Source: Flavobacteriales bacterium (GTDB lineage: Bacteria; Bacteroidota; Bacteroidia; Flavobacteriales; Flavobacteriaceae). Taken from it: 64,000 nt of DNA. A program made the translations under genes and the position numbers. The DNA is taken from contig JAFLBS010000004.1 in assembly GCA_017303755.1 (NCBI GenBank), forward strand, positions 248,001 to 312,000, read 5' to 3'. Position 1 is the stretch's first letter. Every line of letters starts with the position of its first letter. Below are positions 52,702-61,932 of this stretch, one piece after another. The notes under the pieces are model-generated. The model saw only the letters and a program-made list of their open reading frames with translations, had not been told where the DNA came from and made no database searches.

Positions 52702-53502
52702 ATGGAAGAAAAATTGGATTATATTAGTATTAATAAGCAAACGTGGAACGATAAAACCGATGTTCATATTGGTTCAGAGTTTTATGACAACGATGGCTTT
52801 TTGAAAGGAAAATCGACGTTGAACGCCATTGAATTGGAATTGCTTGGTGATGTGAAAGGCAAAAAAATACTGCATTTACAATGTCATTTTGGACAAGATA
52901 CGATGACATTTGCACGAATGGGCGCAAGTGCTGTTGGAGTTGATTTATCGGATAAAGCGGTTGAAAGAGCTACTGAATTTGCCAATCAACTCAACTTAGA
53001 TGCCACTTTTGTATGTTGTGACATTTACGATGCTCCGAAACACATTGACGAAAAATTTGACATCGTTTTTACGAGTTACGGAACGATTGGTTGGTTTCCT
53101 GATTTGGAAAAATGGGCCAATGTGATTGCGCATTTTCTAAAACCGAATGGACAATTCATCATGGCCGATTTTCACCCTGTGGTTTGGATGTACGATAATG
53201 ATTTTAAAGAAGTGTTTTACAGTTATTTCAACATCGAACCTATCATAGAAGAAGAATCGGGAACGTATGCTGAAACCAAAGCCAATTTGCAAACTAAAAG
53301 TGTGGGTTGGAATCATCCGATAAGTGAGATATTGAATTCGTTATTGCAATCGGGATTGGAGTTGAAGCAATTCAATGAGTACGATTATTCGCCTTACAGT
53401 TGTTTTAATGAAATGGAAGAATTTGAAGCTGGAAAATTTCGCATTAAAACTTTTGGCAATAAAATCCCGATGGTATATTCGATTTTGGCTACAAAAAAGT
53501 GA
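52702..53502 (+). CDS. Class I SAM-dependent methyltransferase
   Basis: The 266-residue protein has motif I KILHLQCHFGQDTMTFARM at about 54-72, where the usual Gly-rich loop is the QCHFGQD variant, then VGVDLSDKAVERA at about 79-91 for adenosine binding, and IVFTSYGTIGWFPDLEKWA for motifs II-III. It is a methyltransferase-11/25-like protein of unknown substrate; the C-terminal half, rich in aromatic residues (FYSYFNIEPIIEEESGTYAE), probably forms the acceptor pocket. It follows the DUF1569 gene. A dispersed hairpin element and the trmD promoter come next. Confidence 0.87.
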   Translation: MEEKLDYISINKQTWNDKTDVHIGSEFYDNDGFLKGKSTLNAIELELLGDVKGKKILHLQCHFGQDTMTFARMGASAVGVDLSDKAVERATEFANQLNLDATFVCCDIYDAPKHIDEKFDIVFTSYGTIGWFPDLEKWANVIAHFLKPNGQFIMADFHPVVWMYDNDFKEVFYSYFNIEPIIEEESGTYAETKANLQTKSVGWNHPISEILNSLLQSGLELKQFNEYDYSPYSCFNEMEEFEAGKFRIKTFGNKIPMVYSILATKK

Positions 53503-53524
53503 TGTTCTATTTTGCGATAAAGCC

Positions 53525-53630
53525 CTAGCCCCGATAGTAGAGGAAATCCTGTCATTGCGCAATCAAGAGTTCTTGACAGATTGCTTCGTTCCTCGCAATG
53601 ACAGATTGGAACGGATAGCGGGAAATAGCT
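53525..53630 (+). ncRNA. Dispersed hairpin element, copy 7 (with GTCATTGCG insert)
   Basis: The element begins CTAGCCCCGATAGTAGAGGA and ends GGAACGGATAGCGGGAAATA. Its loop holds GTCATTGCGC...CGCAATGACAG, an inverted repeat resembling the GTCATTGCGAGGAACGAAGC family of interspersed repeats. The ends resemble, from memory, the Flavo-1 RNA consensus. It lies just upstream of the trmD promoter. Confidence 0.65.
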
Positions 53631-53645
53631 TCAAAAAAAACTTAC

Positions 53646-53653
53646 TATCTTTG
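53646..53653 (+). promoter_or_regulatory. Candidate -7 box for trmD (TATCTTTG)
   Basis: It matches TAnnTTTG, followed by CCCTCG as before the glycosyltransferase gene, and lies about 45 bases before the trmD start. Confidence 0.45.
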
Positions 53654-53698
53654 CCCTCGAAAAGCTCAGGCACTTAGGCACTCAGCTACTCAGTTACT

Positions 53699-54376
53699 AT
53701 GAGAATAGACATCATAACCGTTTTACCCGAATTACTCCGCAGTCCGTTTGAAGCCTCGATTATGAAACGAGCGATTGACAAAGGATTGGTAGAAGTACAT
53801 TTTCACAACTTACGCGATTATACGACCAACAAACAAAAAAGTGTTGACGATTATCCGTTTGGTGGTGGCGCAGGTATGGTGATGATGGTACAACCAATTG
53901 ATGCTTGCATTACGCATTTAAAAAGTGAGCGTGAATACGACGAAATCATTTATATGACGCCCGATGGTGAAACGTTGAACCAAAAAATGGCCAATACGAT
54001 GTCGATGTACGAGAACATCATCATTTTGTGCGGACATTATAAAGGAGTTGACCAGCGTGTTCGCGATCATTTTATCACTAAAGAAATTTCGATTGGCGAT
54101 TATGTGCTTTCGGGTGGTGAATTGGGCGCTTTGGTGTTATCTGATGCCTTGATACGATTAATTCCGGGTGTGTTGAGCGACGAAACTTCGGCCTTGACGG
54201 ATAGTTTTCAAGATAATTTACTTTCGCCACCTATTTATACTCGTCCCGCCGATTACAAAGGTTGGAAAGTTCCCGAAGTATTGACCAGCGGACATTTTGC
54301 CAAAATTGATAAATGGCGTGAGGATATGGCGTATGAGCATACTAAGAATAGACGACCAGACTTACTTGAGGAATAG
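53699..54376 (+). CDS. trmD: tRNA (guanine-N1)-methyltransferase TrmD
   Basis: TrmD methylates G37 beside the anticodon in tRNAs with a G36-G37 sequence, using the SPOUT knot. The 225-residue protein has [11 protein letters not shown] at about 54-64, the knot segment [14 protein letters not shown] at about 106-119, [20 protein letters not shown], and the C-terminal [16 protein letters not shown]. The length is normal. rplS follows after 232 bases containing the bipartite array and a promoter; in many bacteria rimM, trmD and rplS are contiguous, here they are probably separate units. Confidence 0.96.
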   Translation: MRIDIITVLPELLRSPFEASIMKRAIDKGLVEVHFHNLRDYTTNKQKSVDDYPFGGGAGMVMMVQPIDACITHLKSEREYDEIIYMTPDGETLNQKMANTMSMYENIIILCGHYKGVDQRVRDHFITKEISIGDYVLSGGELGALVLSDALIRLIPGVLSDETSALTDSFQDNLLSPPIYTRPADYKGWKVPEVLTSGHFAKIDKWREDMAYEHTKNRRPDLLEE

Positions 54377-54490
54377 TTTAAAGTTGTTTAAGGTTGTTTA
54401 AGGTTGTTTAATATGGTTTAAGGTTGTTTAACTATTATACATATTAAACCATATTAAACCATATTAAACCATATTAAACCATATTAAACT
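54377..54490. repeat. Bipartite 10-bp tandem array (AGGTTGTTTA x5, then ATATTAAACC x5)
   Basis: Units of AGGTTGTTTA and close variants run from 54381 to 54430. From 54441 to 54490 there are four exact ATATTAAACC units and one variant ATATTAAACT. The first set resembles the complement of the second (GGTTTAATAT), so the array is head to head. It starts one base after the trmD stop codon and is the clearest of three related arrays (9781, 19300). Confidence 0.9.
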
Positions 54491-54527
54491 TTTTCAACCT
54501 TTTTAGTTTTTTTTAAACTTTTTTATT

Positions 54528-54535
54528 TACTTTTG
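54528..54535 (+). promoter_or_regulatory. Candidate -7 box for rplS (TACTTTTG)
   Basis: It matches TAnnTTTG and lies 73 bases before the rplS start, leaving room for a structured leader. Confidence 0.5.
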
Positions 54536-54537
54536 CA

Positions 54538-54608
54538 CCCACATTTGACCAACCTCTGGCGAAAACCGTGAATGTTGCTCAGATTTTAAACCATAATTAG
54601 CATTAAAA
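54538..54608 (+). promoter_or_regulatory. Possible structured leader of rplS
   Basis: The 70-base leader can pair ACATT (54541-54545) with AATGT (54571-54575), with an inner GGCGAAAACC turn. Ribosomal-protein genes are often autoregulated by such leaders, and I recall a flavobacterial L19 leader motif in Rfam, but I could not compare. The pairing is short and may be chance. Confidence 0.4.
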
Positions 54609-54959
54609 ATGGCAAATTTAGTAGATTTCGTTAATAACGAATTATCAACAAGAAACGATTTCCCTGTATTCGGAGCTGGTGATACTATCACTGTGTACTA
54701 CGAAATTAAAGAGGGTGAAAAAACAAGAACTCAGTTTTTTAAAGGAGTTGTTATTCAAAGAAAAGGTTCAGGAGCAACTGAAACTTTTACAATCCGTAAA
54801 ATGTCGGGTGCAGTTGGTGTAGAGCGTATCTTCCCAGTAAACATGCCCGCTTTGCAAAAAGTAGAAGTAAATCAAAGAGGTAAAGTTCGTAGAGCTCGTA
54901 TCTACTACTTCAGAGAACTTACTGGTAAAAAAGCAAAAATCAAAGAAAGAAGAAGATAA
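54609..54959 (+). CDS. rplS: 50S ribosomal protein L19
   Basis: L19 lies at the interface of the ribosomal subunits. The 116-residue protein has FGAGDTITVYYEIKEGEKTR, the FFKGVVIQRKGSGATETFTI segment and VERIFPVNMPALQKVEV, ending in the basic RRARIYYFRELTGKKAKIKE. The length is standard. It is transcribed from its own promoter with a possible leader and ends at a clear terminator. Confidence 0.97.
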   Translation: MANLVDFVNNELSTRNDFPVFGAGDTITVYYEIKEGEKTRTQFFKGVVIQRKGSGATETFTIRKMSGAVGVERIFPVNMPALQKVEVNQRGKVRRARIYYFRELTGKKAKIKERRR

Positions 54960-54983
54960 TTCAATTCTTTCCTTTTATAAAAG

Positions 54984-55011
54984 AAGCTTCGATTTGTTCG
55001 AGGCTTTTTTT
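54984..55011 (+). terminator. Intrinsic terminator after rplS
   Basis: AAGCTTCGA and TCGAGGCTT form a stem with one mismatch/wobble and a short loop, followed by a run of T. It lies 24 bases after the stop codon. Confidence 0.8.
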
Positions 55012-55127
55012 ATGCAAAAAAGATAACTCTAAATTATCAAATTCATAATTTTAAAACCTTAAAATAACAATATGATAATTCAATCGATTTCGCCAGAAAA
55101 CATAAAAGAAATTCCTTCTTTATTATT

Positions 55128-55135
55128 TATATTTG
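55128..55135 (+). promoter_or_regulatory. Candidate -7 box for icd (TATATTTG)
   Basis: It matches TAnnTTTG and lies 42 bases before the icd start. Confidence 0.45.
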
Positions 55136-55177
55136 TTTCCGCAAAAAATTTAGAGTACAACAACAAACTTAAACAAT

Positions 55178-56401
55178 ATGGCAAAAATTAAAGTAGCTAA
55201 TCCGGTTGTAGAAATCGATGGCGATGAAATGACACGAATTATTTGGAGCTTCATTAAAGAACAACTCATTCTCCCTTATTTAGATTTAGATATCAAATAT
55301 TACGACTTAGGAATTGAAAGTCGAGAAGCTACCAAAGACCAAATCACAATAGACTGCGCCGAAGCCATTAAACAATACAATGTAGGTATTAAATGTGCAA
55401 CCATTACTCCCGACGAAGAGCGCGTTAAAGAATTCAACTTATCAGAAATGTGGAAATCACCCAACGGAACCATCCGAAATATTGTAGGTGGAACTGTTTT
55501 CCGTGAACCTATTATTATGAGTAATGTGCCACGTTACGTTCAAGGTTGGACCAAACCAATTGTAATTGGTCGTCACGCTTTTGGAGATCAATATAAAGCA
55601 ACTGATAAAGTAATCAAAGGAAAGGGAACTTTGACCATGTCGTTCACTAACGAAGCGGGTGAAACTACTACTTGGAACGTTTACGATTTTAAAGGTGATG
55701 GAGTTGCCATGTCAATGTATAACACAGACGAAAGTATCTACGGATTTGCACATTCCTCTTTTCAAATGGCATTGACTAAAAAATGGCCATTGTACCTTTC
55801 AACTAAAAATACGATTTTAAAAGCTTACGACGGACGATTCAAAGATATTTTTGAAGAAGTATACCAACAACATTATAAAGCCGATTTTGAAGCTAACGGT
55901 ATGACTTACGAACACCGCTTGATCGACGATATGGTGGCATCAGCAATGAAATGGAACGGTGGATTTGTTTGGGCGTGTAAAAATTACGATGGCGATGTTC
56001 AATCGGATACTGTAGCTCAAGGATTTGGTTCGTTAGGATTAATGACTTCTGTTTTAGTTACTCCAGATGGAAAAACGGTGGAAGCGGAAGCTGCTCACGG
56101 AACTGTTACACGTCATTACCGTCAACACCAACAAGGAAAGAAAACATCTACCAACCCAATTGCATCGATTTTTGCATGGACACGTGGATTAGAGCACAGA
56201 GGTAAATTAGATCAAAATCAAGAATTGATTAACTTCTGTAATGCCTTAGAGCAAGTGTGTATTGAAACAGTGGAAAGCGGAAAAATGACAAAAGATTTAG
56301 CCATGTTAGTAAAACCAGAAGGTTTAACTGATGCTGATTATTTATCAACTGAAGATTTTTTACAAGCGTTAAAGAGTAATCTTGATGCTAAATTAGGATA
56401 A
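55178..56401 (+). CDS. icd: NADP-dependent isocitrate dehydrogenase (eukaryote-type dimer)
   Basis: The enzyme oxidises isocitrate to 2-oxoglutarate in the citric acid cycle. The 407-residue sequence is the subfamily II type of mitochondrial and cytosolic enzymes: [13 protein letters not shown] near the start, [34 protein letters not shown] with the substrate-binding Ser and Arg, [20 protein letters not shown], and [11 protein letters not shown] in the NADP site. The length fits. It is a single gene, ended by a strong terminator shared with the convergent gene. Confidence 0.95.
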   Translation: MAKIKVANPVVEIDGDEMTRIIWSFIKEQLILPYLDLDIKYYDLGIESREATKDQITIDCAEAIKQYNVGIKCATITPDEERVKEFNLSEMWKSPNGTIRNIVGGTVFREPIIMSNVPRYVQGWTKPIVIGRHAFGDQYKATDKVIKGKGTLTMSFTNEAGETTTWNVYDFKGDGVAMSMYNTDESIYGFAHSSFQMALTKKWPLYLSTKNTILKAYDGRFKDIFEEVYQQHYKADFEANGMTYEHRLIDDMVASAMKWNGGFVWACKNYDGDVQSDTVAQGFGSLGLMTSVLVTPDGKTVEAEAAHGTVTRHYRQHQQGKKTSTNPIASIFAWTRGLEHRGKLDQNQELINFCNALEQVCIETVESGKMTKDLAMLVKPEGLTDADYLSTEDFLQALKSNLDAKLG

Positions 56402-56419
56402 ATTCATTTTTAAATTATA

Positions 56420-56453
56420 TAAAAAAACGTCCGATATGTCGGACGTTTTTTTT
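56420..56453. terminator. Bidirectional terminator between icd and the convergent gene
   Basis: AAAACGTCCGA and TCGGACGTTTT form an 11-bp stem with a 4-base loop, flanked by A and T runs on the two sides. The stop codon of the minus-strand gene is at its edge. Confidence 0.92.
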
Positions 56454-57129
56454 ATTTCTGAATTGTTTCTATTTTAGTAATAATTAATTTGGCTTTTACT
56501 CCTGTAGTTAAGTTCCAACTATTATTAGTAACAACTTTTCCACTGTCATCAGTCACAATAAACTGAGCTGTATTGGGTCCAGATTCTCCTTGATTCAACG
56601 CTTCGATTTCTACTTTATTAATTCCGTTTTCTAAATCCAAATACACTTCCCTGAAATCGGCTTCCAAAAGTATTCTATTAATAGCAATTTGTCCATTCAA
56701 CCAAATTCTGACTAAATCGCCATCAGGATATTCGTGGTCACGACACGCTATTTTTACAATTTTTGAACCTGTTCTGAATTCGCCTAAAAAACTATCCGAA
56801 CGATATCGCTCTAAAATTTCACCATCGCTTCCTTTCTTATTCATTTTTTCAGTAAAAATCTCAGACGGATTACGCAATTCAACATTGGAAGGTGTTTTCA
56901 AACCTACTTTTGGAGCAATAGAGAAATTTTTCAATAATCTCTCATCATTATTTTTGCCAATTGTACTTTCATACTTAATTGCTGCTTGAGCTGTATCAAC
57001 ATCTACTTGCTTTGGCGGGGCTTTTGGACTCTTAACTGCACCAATACGAATGGACTTTTTAGGATTTTCAAACTGCGAAAAACCTAAATTAACCACAAAC
57101 AATAATAAAAATAAAAATGTACTGCGCAT
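56452..57129 (-). CDS. Secreted protein of unknown function
   Basis: I do not recognise a named family. The 225-residue protein has a signal peptide (MRSTFLFLLLFVVNLGFSQ) and a Lys/Pro/Val-rich N-terminal part (about 20-100). The last 110 residues form a likely beta-sandwich with RDHEYPDGDLVRIWLNGQIA, YLDLENGINKVEIEALNQGE and TAQFIVTDDSGKVV, a module I remember from conserved flavobacterial secreted proteins, with a DGDxVRIxxNG pattern. It is convergent with icd and divergent from the AraC-type regulator. Confidence 0.78.
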   Translation of the reverse strand: MRSTFLFLLLFVVNLGFSQFENPKKSIRIGAVKSPKAPPKQVDVDTAQAAIKYESTIGKNNDERLLKNFSIAPKVGLKTPSNVELRNPSEIFTEKMNKKGSDGEILERYRSDSFLGEFRTGSKIVKIACRDHEYPDGDLVRIWLNGQIAINRILLEADFREVYLDLENGINKVEIEALNQGESGPNTAQFIVTDDSGKVVTNNSWNLTTGVKAKLIITKIETIQK

Positions 57130-57217
57130 TGGAAATTTTTTATAAAAGTATTTAAAAATCGTAGTTACTCAAAACAATCTTAACCATACATTAACAATTG
57201 TATCAAACGAATAGCCT

Positions 57218-57225
57218 TAATTTTG
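57218..57225 (+). promoter_or_regulatory. Promoter with -33 TTG and -7 TAATTTTG
   Basis: TTG at 57198-57200 is 17 bases before TAATTTTG, a good match to the Bacteroidota primary promoter. It should start a leader of about 100 bases before the AraC-type regulator. Confidence 0.5.
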
Positions 57226-57228
57226 GTG

Positions 57229-57281
57229 AAATTTGTACAAAATATCAACTCATGCTATCAAAAAAGATACCAAATTTGTAC
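57229..57281 (+). promoter_or_regulatory. Two direct AAATTTGTAC sites in the leader of the AraC-type gene
   Basis: The 10-mer AAATTTGTAC occurs at 57229-57238 and at 57272-57281, 43 bases apart, close to four helical turns. Both are between the candidate promoter and the AraC-type gene. Direct repeats in such a place are typical of AraC-family operators, but the words are AT-rich and could be chance. Confidence 0.35.
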
Positions 57282-57332
57282 TATAAAAAACAATGAGCTT
57301 CAAATGACTAATTCTGAAAAATTAAATTAGAC

Positions 57333-58466
57333 ATGGTTAAACTTTTGAATACCCTTTTTTCAGGCTCATTAATTTTGCTTTCTTTTATTATATTTTTAAA
57401 TCCCAAAAACTATAACATCAAAGCTAATAAATGGTTTAGTGGTTTCATTTTTTGTGTTTTCCTCATCAGTTTTCAAACACTTCTACTTGACCTATCATTA
57501 GAAAGTGACAATTCGTTTATTGAAATCATCGTTTCAATTGCCGTATTTTCTGTAGCTCCAGTTTTATATTTAAGTGTACGTTATTTTATAGAACCCGAGA
57601 CAAAATGGACTACAACTGATTACTTTCACTTTCTTTTTGCCTCTTTGTTCACTGCATTATCTATGATTGCTCTTTTTGAGGATGATAACAATAAAGTAGA
57701 AAATATCAGTTCTGAAATAGTAGCACTTACTGAGTTAATTTTCAATCTTATTTTTAGTATTCAAGTTATTTTATATTGCCTTCTATCATTACGAAAAATC
57801 CTTAGACATCAAAAAAACGTTTGGCTATTTTCCTCTTCGACAGAAAACATCGATTTAAAATGGTTGGAATTCATCTGCATTGGAATACTTATAATGTCTA
57901 TTTTTTGGGTGATTGATATTATATTTGATTTATCAACTAAAAGTTCAATTTTTGATTACTTTACTAGTTCATTATATCTTACAAGTGTTTTCTTTATTAC
58001 TTATAATTGGTTGAAACAAAAGGAGATTTATCCATATAACAATGATATCAAAAAAGAAATCAATAAAATCATCATTGAAACTGATACTCCAGAATCCAAC
58101 AAAAAAAAATTAATTTCAGATGAAAGATTAGACGAAATAAAAATTGACCTATTGAATTTAATGGAAACCAAAAAACCATTTCTAGATTGTGAATTAAACT
58201 TAGTCAAACTGGCAAGCGAATTAAAACTTTCATCACACTTACTTTCTTATTCACTCAATAAAGGTTTTAATGAAAATTTTTATCAATTTGTCAATCGATA
58301 TCGAGTTGAAGAAGCTAAAAAGATACTAATCGACAGCTCAAAAAACAACCTAAATTTAGTCGGAATCGCTTTTGAAGTTGGCTTTAATTCGAAAACTGCT
58401 TTCAACACAACTTTCAAAAAAATCACTAATCAAACTCCTTCTGATTATAAAAAATTGAATTCTTAA
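57333..58466 (+). CDS. Membrane-bound AraC-family transcriptional regulator
   Basis: The 377-residue protein has about seven membrane segments over residues 1-235 and an AraC-type double helix-turn-helix over about 275-375: LNLVKLASELKLSSHLLSYS for the first helix pair, then VGIAFEVGFNSKTAFNTTFK and ITNQTPSDYKKLNS for the second, the family's most conserved part. Membrane-bound AraC regulators of this type are frequent in Bacteroidota. It may control the following hydrolase, TonB receptor and DUF4249 genes, which are all in the same direction; this is inferred from position only. Confidence 0.9.
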   Translation: MVKLLNTLFSGSLILLSFIIFLNPKNYNIKANKWFSGFIFCVFLISFQTLLLDLSLESDNSFIEIIVSIAVFSVAPVLYLSVRYFIEPETKWTTTDYFHFLFASLFTALSMIALFEDDNNKVENISSEIVALTELIFNLIFSIQVILYCLLSLRKILRHQKNVWLFSSSTENIDLKWLEFICIGILIMSIFWVIDIIFDLSTKSSIFDYFTSSLYLTSVFFITYNWLKQKEIYPYNNDIKKEINKIIIETDTPESNKKKLISDERLDEIKIDLLNLMETKKPFLDCELNLVKLASELKLSSHLLSYSLNKGFNENFYQFVNRYRVEEAKKILIDSSKNNLNLVGIAFEVGFNSKTAFNTTFKKITNQTPSDYKKLNS

Positions 58467-58561
58467 CTATTTTTATATTAAAAAACGTTCCGATTGATAA
58501 ATTGGAACATTTACAACCTAATACAATTCAATATTTGCATCTCAATATAAAAAAACACAAG

Positions 58562-59452
58562 ATGTCAAAAATGTTTCTATCAGTACTCAAAAAAAATCAG
58601 TTTTTAATCGGTTCCAAAACTGTAGCACTTCTAATCATCACTTTCTCTTTAACATCGTGCTCAAAAGATGGAGAAACAACTTATCCTCAGTTTAATAAAG
58701 AAATCGTTCAACTGCCAACCCATCAACTAACAGCTTATAAAAGTTCAAGTAATTCAACTTATTTAGTCATTTTAGAATCTGGACTTGGTGATGACCACAG
58801 CATATGGAATTCACATCACTTGGCAGAAAAAATAGCTCAAAAATCAGATGTGGTTATGTATGATCGGGCTAATTATGGCGAATCTGATTCAGGTCCAAAT
58901 CCAAGAAACATCGATCAATTACGAATTGAATTGGAATATGTAATAAATCATTTTTCAAATGGTAGAAAAGTCATTCTAATTGGACATTCGCTAGGCGGAT
59001 TAATAATTCGAGATTATGCAATAAAAAACCCAACCAAAACAGCAGGTTTACTTTTTGTTGACCCTACTCATGAGCAATACAACAACCCAACACAAGAATT
59101 AGAAGACTACATGTACACTCTTTTTAGTCAGAATTTTGGATCTAATTTTGGAGGAACATTAGAAATTCAACAGTTAATAGAAGATCTTCAATACACATCT
59201 TCATTGCCAAATTTACCCGATGTTCCCATGATTGTTTTAACAAGTATGAAACACGACGAAAACAACAATAACTCAGATGCTACTTATAATTTAACTAGAG
59301 AAGATTGGTATAATGCACACGAAACACTAGGAAATAGCATTTCTGATTTTACACACATCGGAACAACAAATTCTGGACATTATATTATGACTGAAGAATC
59401 GAATCTTTTTTTAGAAAATTTCGATTTATTGTTTTCAAAAATAAACAACTGA
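58562..59452 (+). CDS. Secreted alpha/beta hydrolase lipoprotein
   Basis: The start at 58562 gives a lipoprotein signal with a long N-terminal region and lipobox LTSC (Cys33); an in-frame Met 60 bases earlier adds 20 residues before the signal. The 296-residue hydrolase has LVILESGLGDDHSIWNSHHL, the nucleophile Ser143 in IGHSLGGLI, and a C-terminal His in TNSGHYIM. An Asp in the acid position is likely in LLFVDPTHEQ. It may act on an ester at the cell surface. It lies between the AraC-type regulator and the TonB receptor. Confidence 0.87.
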   Translation: MSKMFLSVLKKNQFLIGSKTVALLIITFSLTSCSKDGETTYPQFNKEIVQLPTHQLTAYKSSSNSTYLVILESGLGDDHSIWNSHHLAEKIAQKSDVVMYDRANYGESDSGPNPRNIDQLRIELEYVINHFSNGRKVILIGHSLGGLIIRDYAIKNPTKTAGLLFVDPTHEQYNNPTQELEDYMYTLFSQNFGSNFGGTLEIQQLIEDLQYTSSLPNLPDVPMIVLTSMKHDENNNNSDATYNLTREDWYNAHETLGNSISDFTHIGTTNSGHYIMTEESNLFLENFDLLFSKINN

Positions 59453-59552
59453 AAGTTTGAAAAAGAGCTAAACTTATAACTTTTATTTAACAACTTCACT
59501 ACTATTAAATTCTAATTTTATACTCTTAAAAATCAATCATCAATCAATTTTT

Positions 59553-61922
59553 ATGAAACAACAAATCATCATTTTTTTACTTGCCCTTTTTCTTTCTTCC
59601 ACTTCCTTTTCCCAAGAGCGATTCACTATCTCAGGAACCATTTCTGATGCTAAAAACAACGAAACACTTATTGGTGTAAACATCAATTTTAAAGGAACTA
59701 ATTATTTTGCCATCACCAATGAATACGGATTCTATTCAGTTACTCTTCCAAAAGGAGAATATGAAATGATGATTAGTTATGTAAGTTTTGAAACTATTGT
59801 GGAGAAAATTTCTCTTAATCAAAACATCAAAAAAAATTATGCTCTGAAAGGAACTGATGAACAACTCGAAGAAGTCATCATCACCGAAAAAACCAAGACC
59901 AATACTCGAAAACCCGAAATGAGCGTCAACAAACTTTCCATCGCTCAAATCAAGCAAATGCCTGTTGTTTTGGGTGAAGTCGACATCATAAAATCGCTTT
60001 TACTTTTGCCCGGAGTAACAAATGCTGGTGAAGGTCAGTCGGGTTTCAACGTTCGCGGTGGTGGCGCCGATCAAAATTTAATTTTACTCGATGAAGCCAC
60101 TATCTACAATTCGTCGCACTTGTTTGGTTTCTTTTCAGTTTTTAATCCAGATGCGATTAAAGACTTAAAATTGTACAAAGGCGGAATTCCTGCTCGATTC
60201 GGCGGAAGAGCTTCATCAGTTCTCGACATCTACCAAAAAGACGGAAACAGTAAAAAATTCAGTATGAACGGCGGAATCGGTTTAATCTCCAGCCGATTAT
60301 TGGCCGAAGGTCCGATTGTAAAAGACAAAGGTTCGTTCCTAATTGGCGGTCGCGGTTCGTATGCTCATTTATTCCTAAAATTAGCCAATAATGACAACTC
60401 AGCCTATTTCTACGACTTAAATACCAAACTCAATTACAAACTCAACAAAAACAACAACCTTTATCTTTCAGGTTATTTTGGTAGAGATGTGTTTGATATT
60501 GCAGAAGCCTTCACTAATACGTACGGGAATTCAACGTTAAACTTGCGTTGGAATCACCTATTTTCTGATAAATTATTTTCCAACTTGTCAATGATTTACA
60601 GTGATTACTACTACGGTCTGGATTTAGATTTTATAGGGTTCAATTGGAATTCCGGAATCAAAAATTACAATCTTAAATACGATTTTAAATACTATGTAAA
60701 CGATAAGTTCAAAATCAATTACGGTGCAAATGCGATTTACTATCATTTTAATCCCGGAGAAATCAGTCCGTTAACCGATGATTCTGGAATTAACTACAAA
60801 AAATTAGAACAGAAATACGCCTTCGAACCTGCGTTTTACATCGATACCGAACACAAAATAAACGACAAATTAAGTGTTCAATACGGTTTGCGTTACAGTT
60901 TATTTTATCGTCTTGGAAGTTCAACCGTGAACTATTACGAAAATGATTTACCTGTAAGTTATGACAGTGAATTAAAAATCTACGAAAAAGCAACACCAAT
61001 CCGAACGGAATCCTTAGGCAAAAACAAAACCATTGCCAGTTATGATAATTTGGAACCGCGATTTGCTTTGGCATACGAATTCAGTAACAACAAATCAGTA
61101 AAATTGGGTTACAACCGTATGGTTCAATACTTACAACTGATTTCGAATACGGCTTCTCCTACTCCTTTAGATGTATGGACGCCAAGCGACAACTACATCA
61201 AACCTCAAATCGCCGATCAAATTGCCGTTGGTTATTTTACAAATCTGAAAGACGACGAGTATTCATTAGAACTAGAAAGTTTCTTCAAAACCGTAAAAAA
61301 CCGTTTGGATTATATTGATGGCGCCGACTTAATTGCCAACGAAGCCATTGAACAAGTCGTTTTGAACGGTCAAATGCGTTCGTATGGTTTAGAAATTTTA
61401 TTCCGAAAAAACACAGGAAAATTAAACGGTTGGATTGCCTATACCATTTCCAAATCGGAACAAAAAACTCCAGGACGATTTGACAACGAGATCGGAATCA
61501 ATAATGGAAATTGGTACAAAAACGCTTACGACAAAACACACAATTTAGCCGTAACAGCTTCATACAAACTAAATCCAAAATGGTCGTTCAGTGGAAATTT
61601 TTCCCTACAAACAGGTCAACCTGTAACGTATCCAAACGGACAATATGTTTACCAAGGAATCACCGTTCCGAGTTACGGTTTACGTAATGAAAACAACCTT
61701 CCAACCTATCATCACTTAGACGTTTCGGCCACTTTAACTCCAAAGAGAAACAAAGGTAGAAACTGGCAAGCCGAATGGGTTTTTAGTGTTTACAATCTAT
61801 ATGGCCGAAAAAATGCGGCTTCCATTAGTTTCTCTCAAAACCTTGAAACCGGACAAAACGAAGCCGTGCGATTGTCTATTTTCGGTATAGTTCCAGCGGT
61901 TTCATATAATTTCAAATTCTAA
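59553..61922 (+). CDS. TonB-dependent receptor with carboxypeptidase-regulatory-like domain
   Basis: The 789-residue outer-membrane protein has a signal peptide (about 1-21), a CarboxypepD_reg-like domain at about 25-105 (ISGTISDAKNNETLIGVNIN), a plug domain at about 115-235 with GFNVRGGGADQNLILLDEAT at about 163-182, and a 22-strand beta barrel ending in an aromatic residue (SYNFKF). It lacks the SusC signature motif and a SusD neighbour; the DUF4249 lipoprotein that follows 10 bases later is its usual partner in Bacteroidota. The imported ligand is unknown. Confidence 0.94.
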   Translation: MKQQIIIFLLALFLSSTSFSQERFTISGTISDAKNNETLIGVNINFKGTNYFAITNEYGFYSVTLPKGEYEMMISYVSFETIVEKISLNQNIKKNYALKGTDEQLEEVIITEKTKTNTRKPEMSVNKLSIAQIKQMPVVLGEVDIIKSLLLLPGVTNAGEGQSGFNVRGGGADQNLILLDEATIYNSSHLFGFFSVFNPDAIKDLKLYKGGIPARFGGRASSVLDIYQKDGNSKKFSMNGGIGLISSRLLAEGPIVKDKGSFLIGGRGSYAHLFLKLANNDNSAYFYDLNTKLNYKLNKNNNLYLSGYFGRDVFDIAEAFTNTYGNSTLNLRWNHLFSDKLFSNLSMIYSDYYYGLDLDFIGFNWNSGIKNYNLKYDFKYYVNDKFKINYGANAIYYHFNPGEISPLTDDSGINYKKLEQKYAFEPAFYIDTEHKINDKLSVQYGLRYSLFYRLGSSTVNYYENDLPVSYDSELKIYEKATPIRTESLGKNKTIASYDNLEPRFALAYEFSNNKSVKLGYNRMVQYLQLISNTASPTPLDVWTPSDNYIKPQIADQIAVGYFTNLKDDEYSLELESFFKTVKNRLDYIDGADLIANEAIEQVVLNGQMRSYGLEILFRKNTGKLNGWIAYTISKSEQKTPGRFDNEIGINNGNWYKNAYDKTHNLAVTASYKLNPKWSFSGNFSLQTGQPVTYPNGQYVYQGITVPSYGLRNENNLPTYHHLDVSATLTPKRNKGRNWQAEWVFSVYNLYGRKNAASISFSQNLETGQNEAVRLSIFGIVPAVSYNFKF

Positions 61923-61932
61923 AATCAACAAC

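Noticed and set aside
54377-54490. CRISPR-like tandem repeats
   Set aside because: Units are 10 bp without spacers, and no cas genes are near. It is a tandem array, not a CRISPR.
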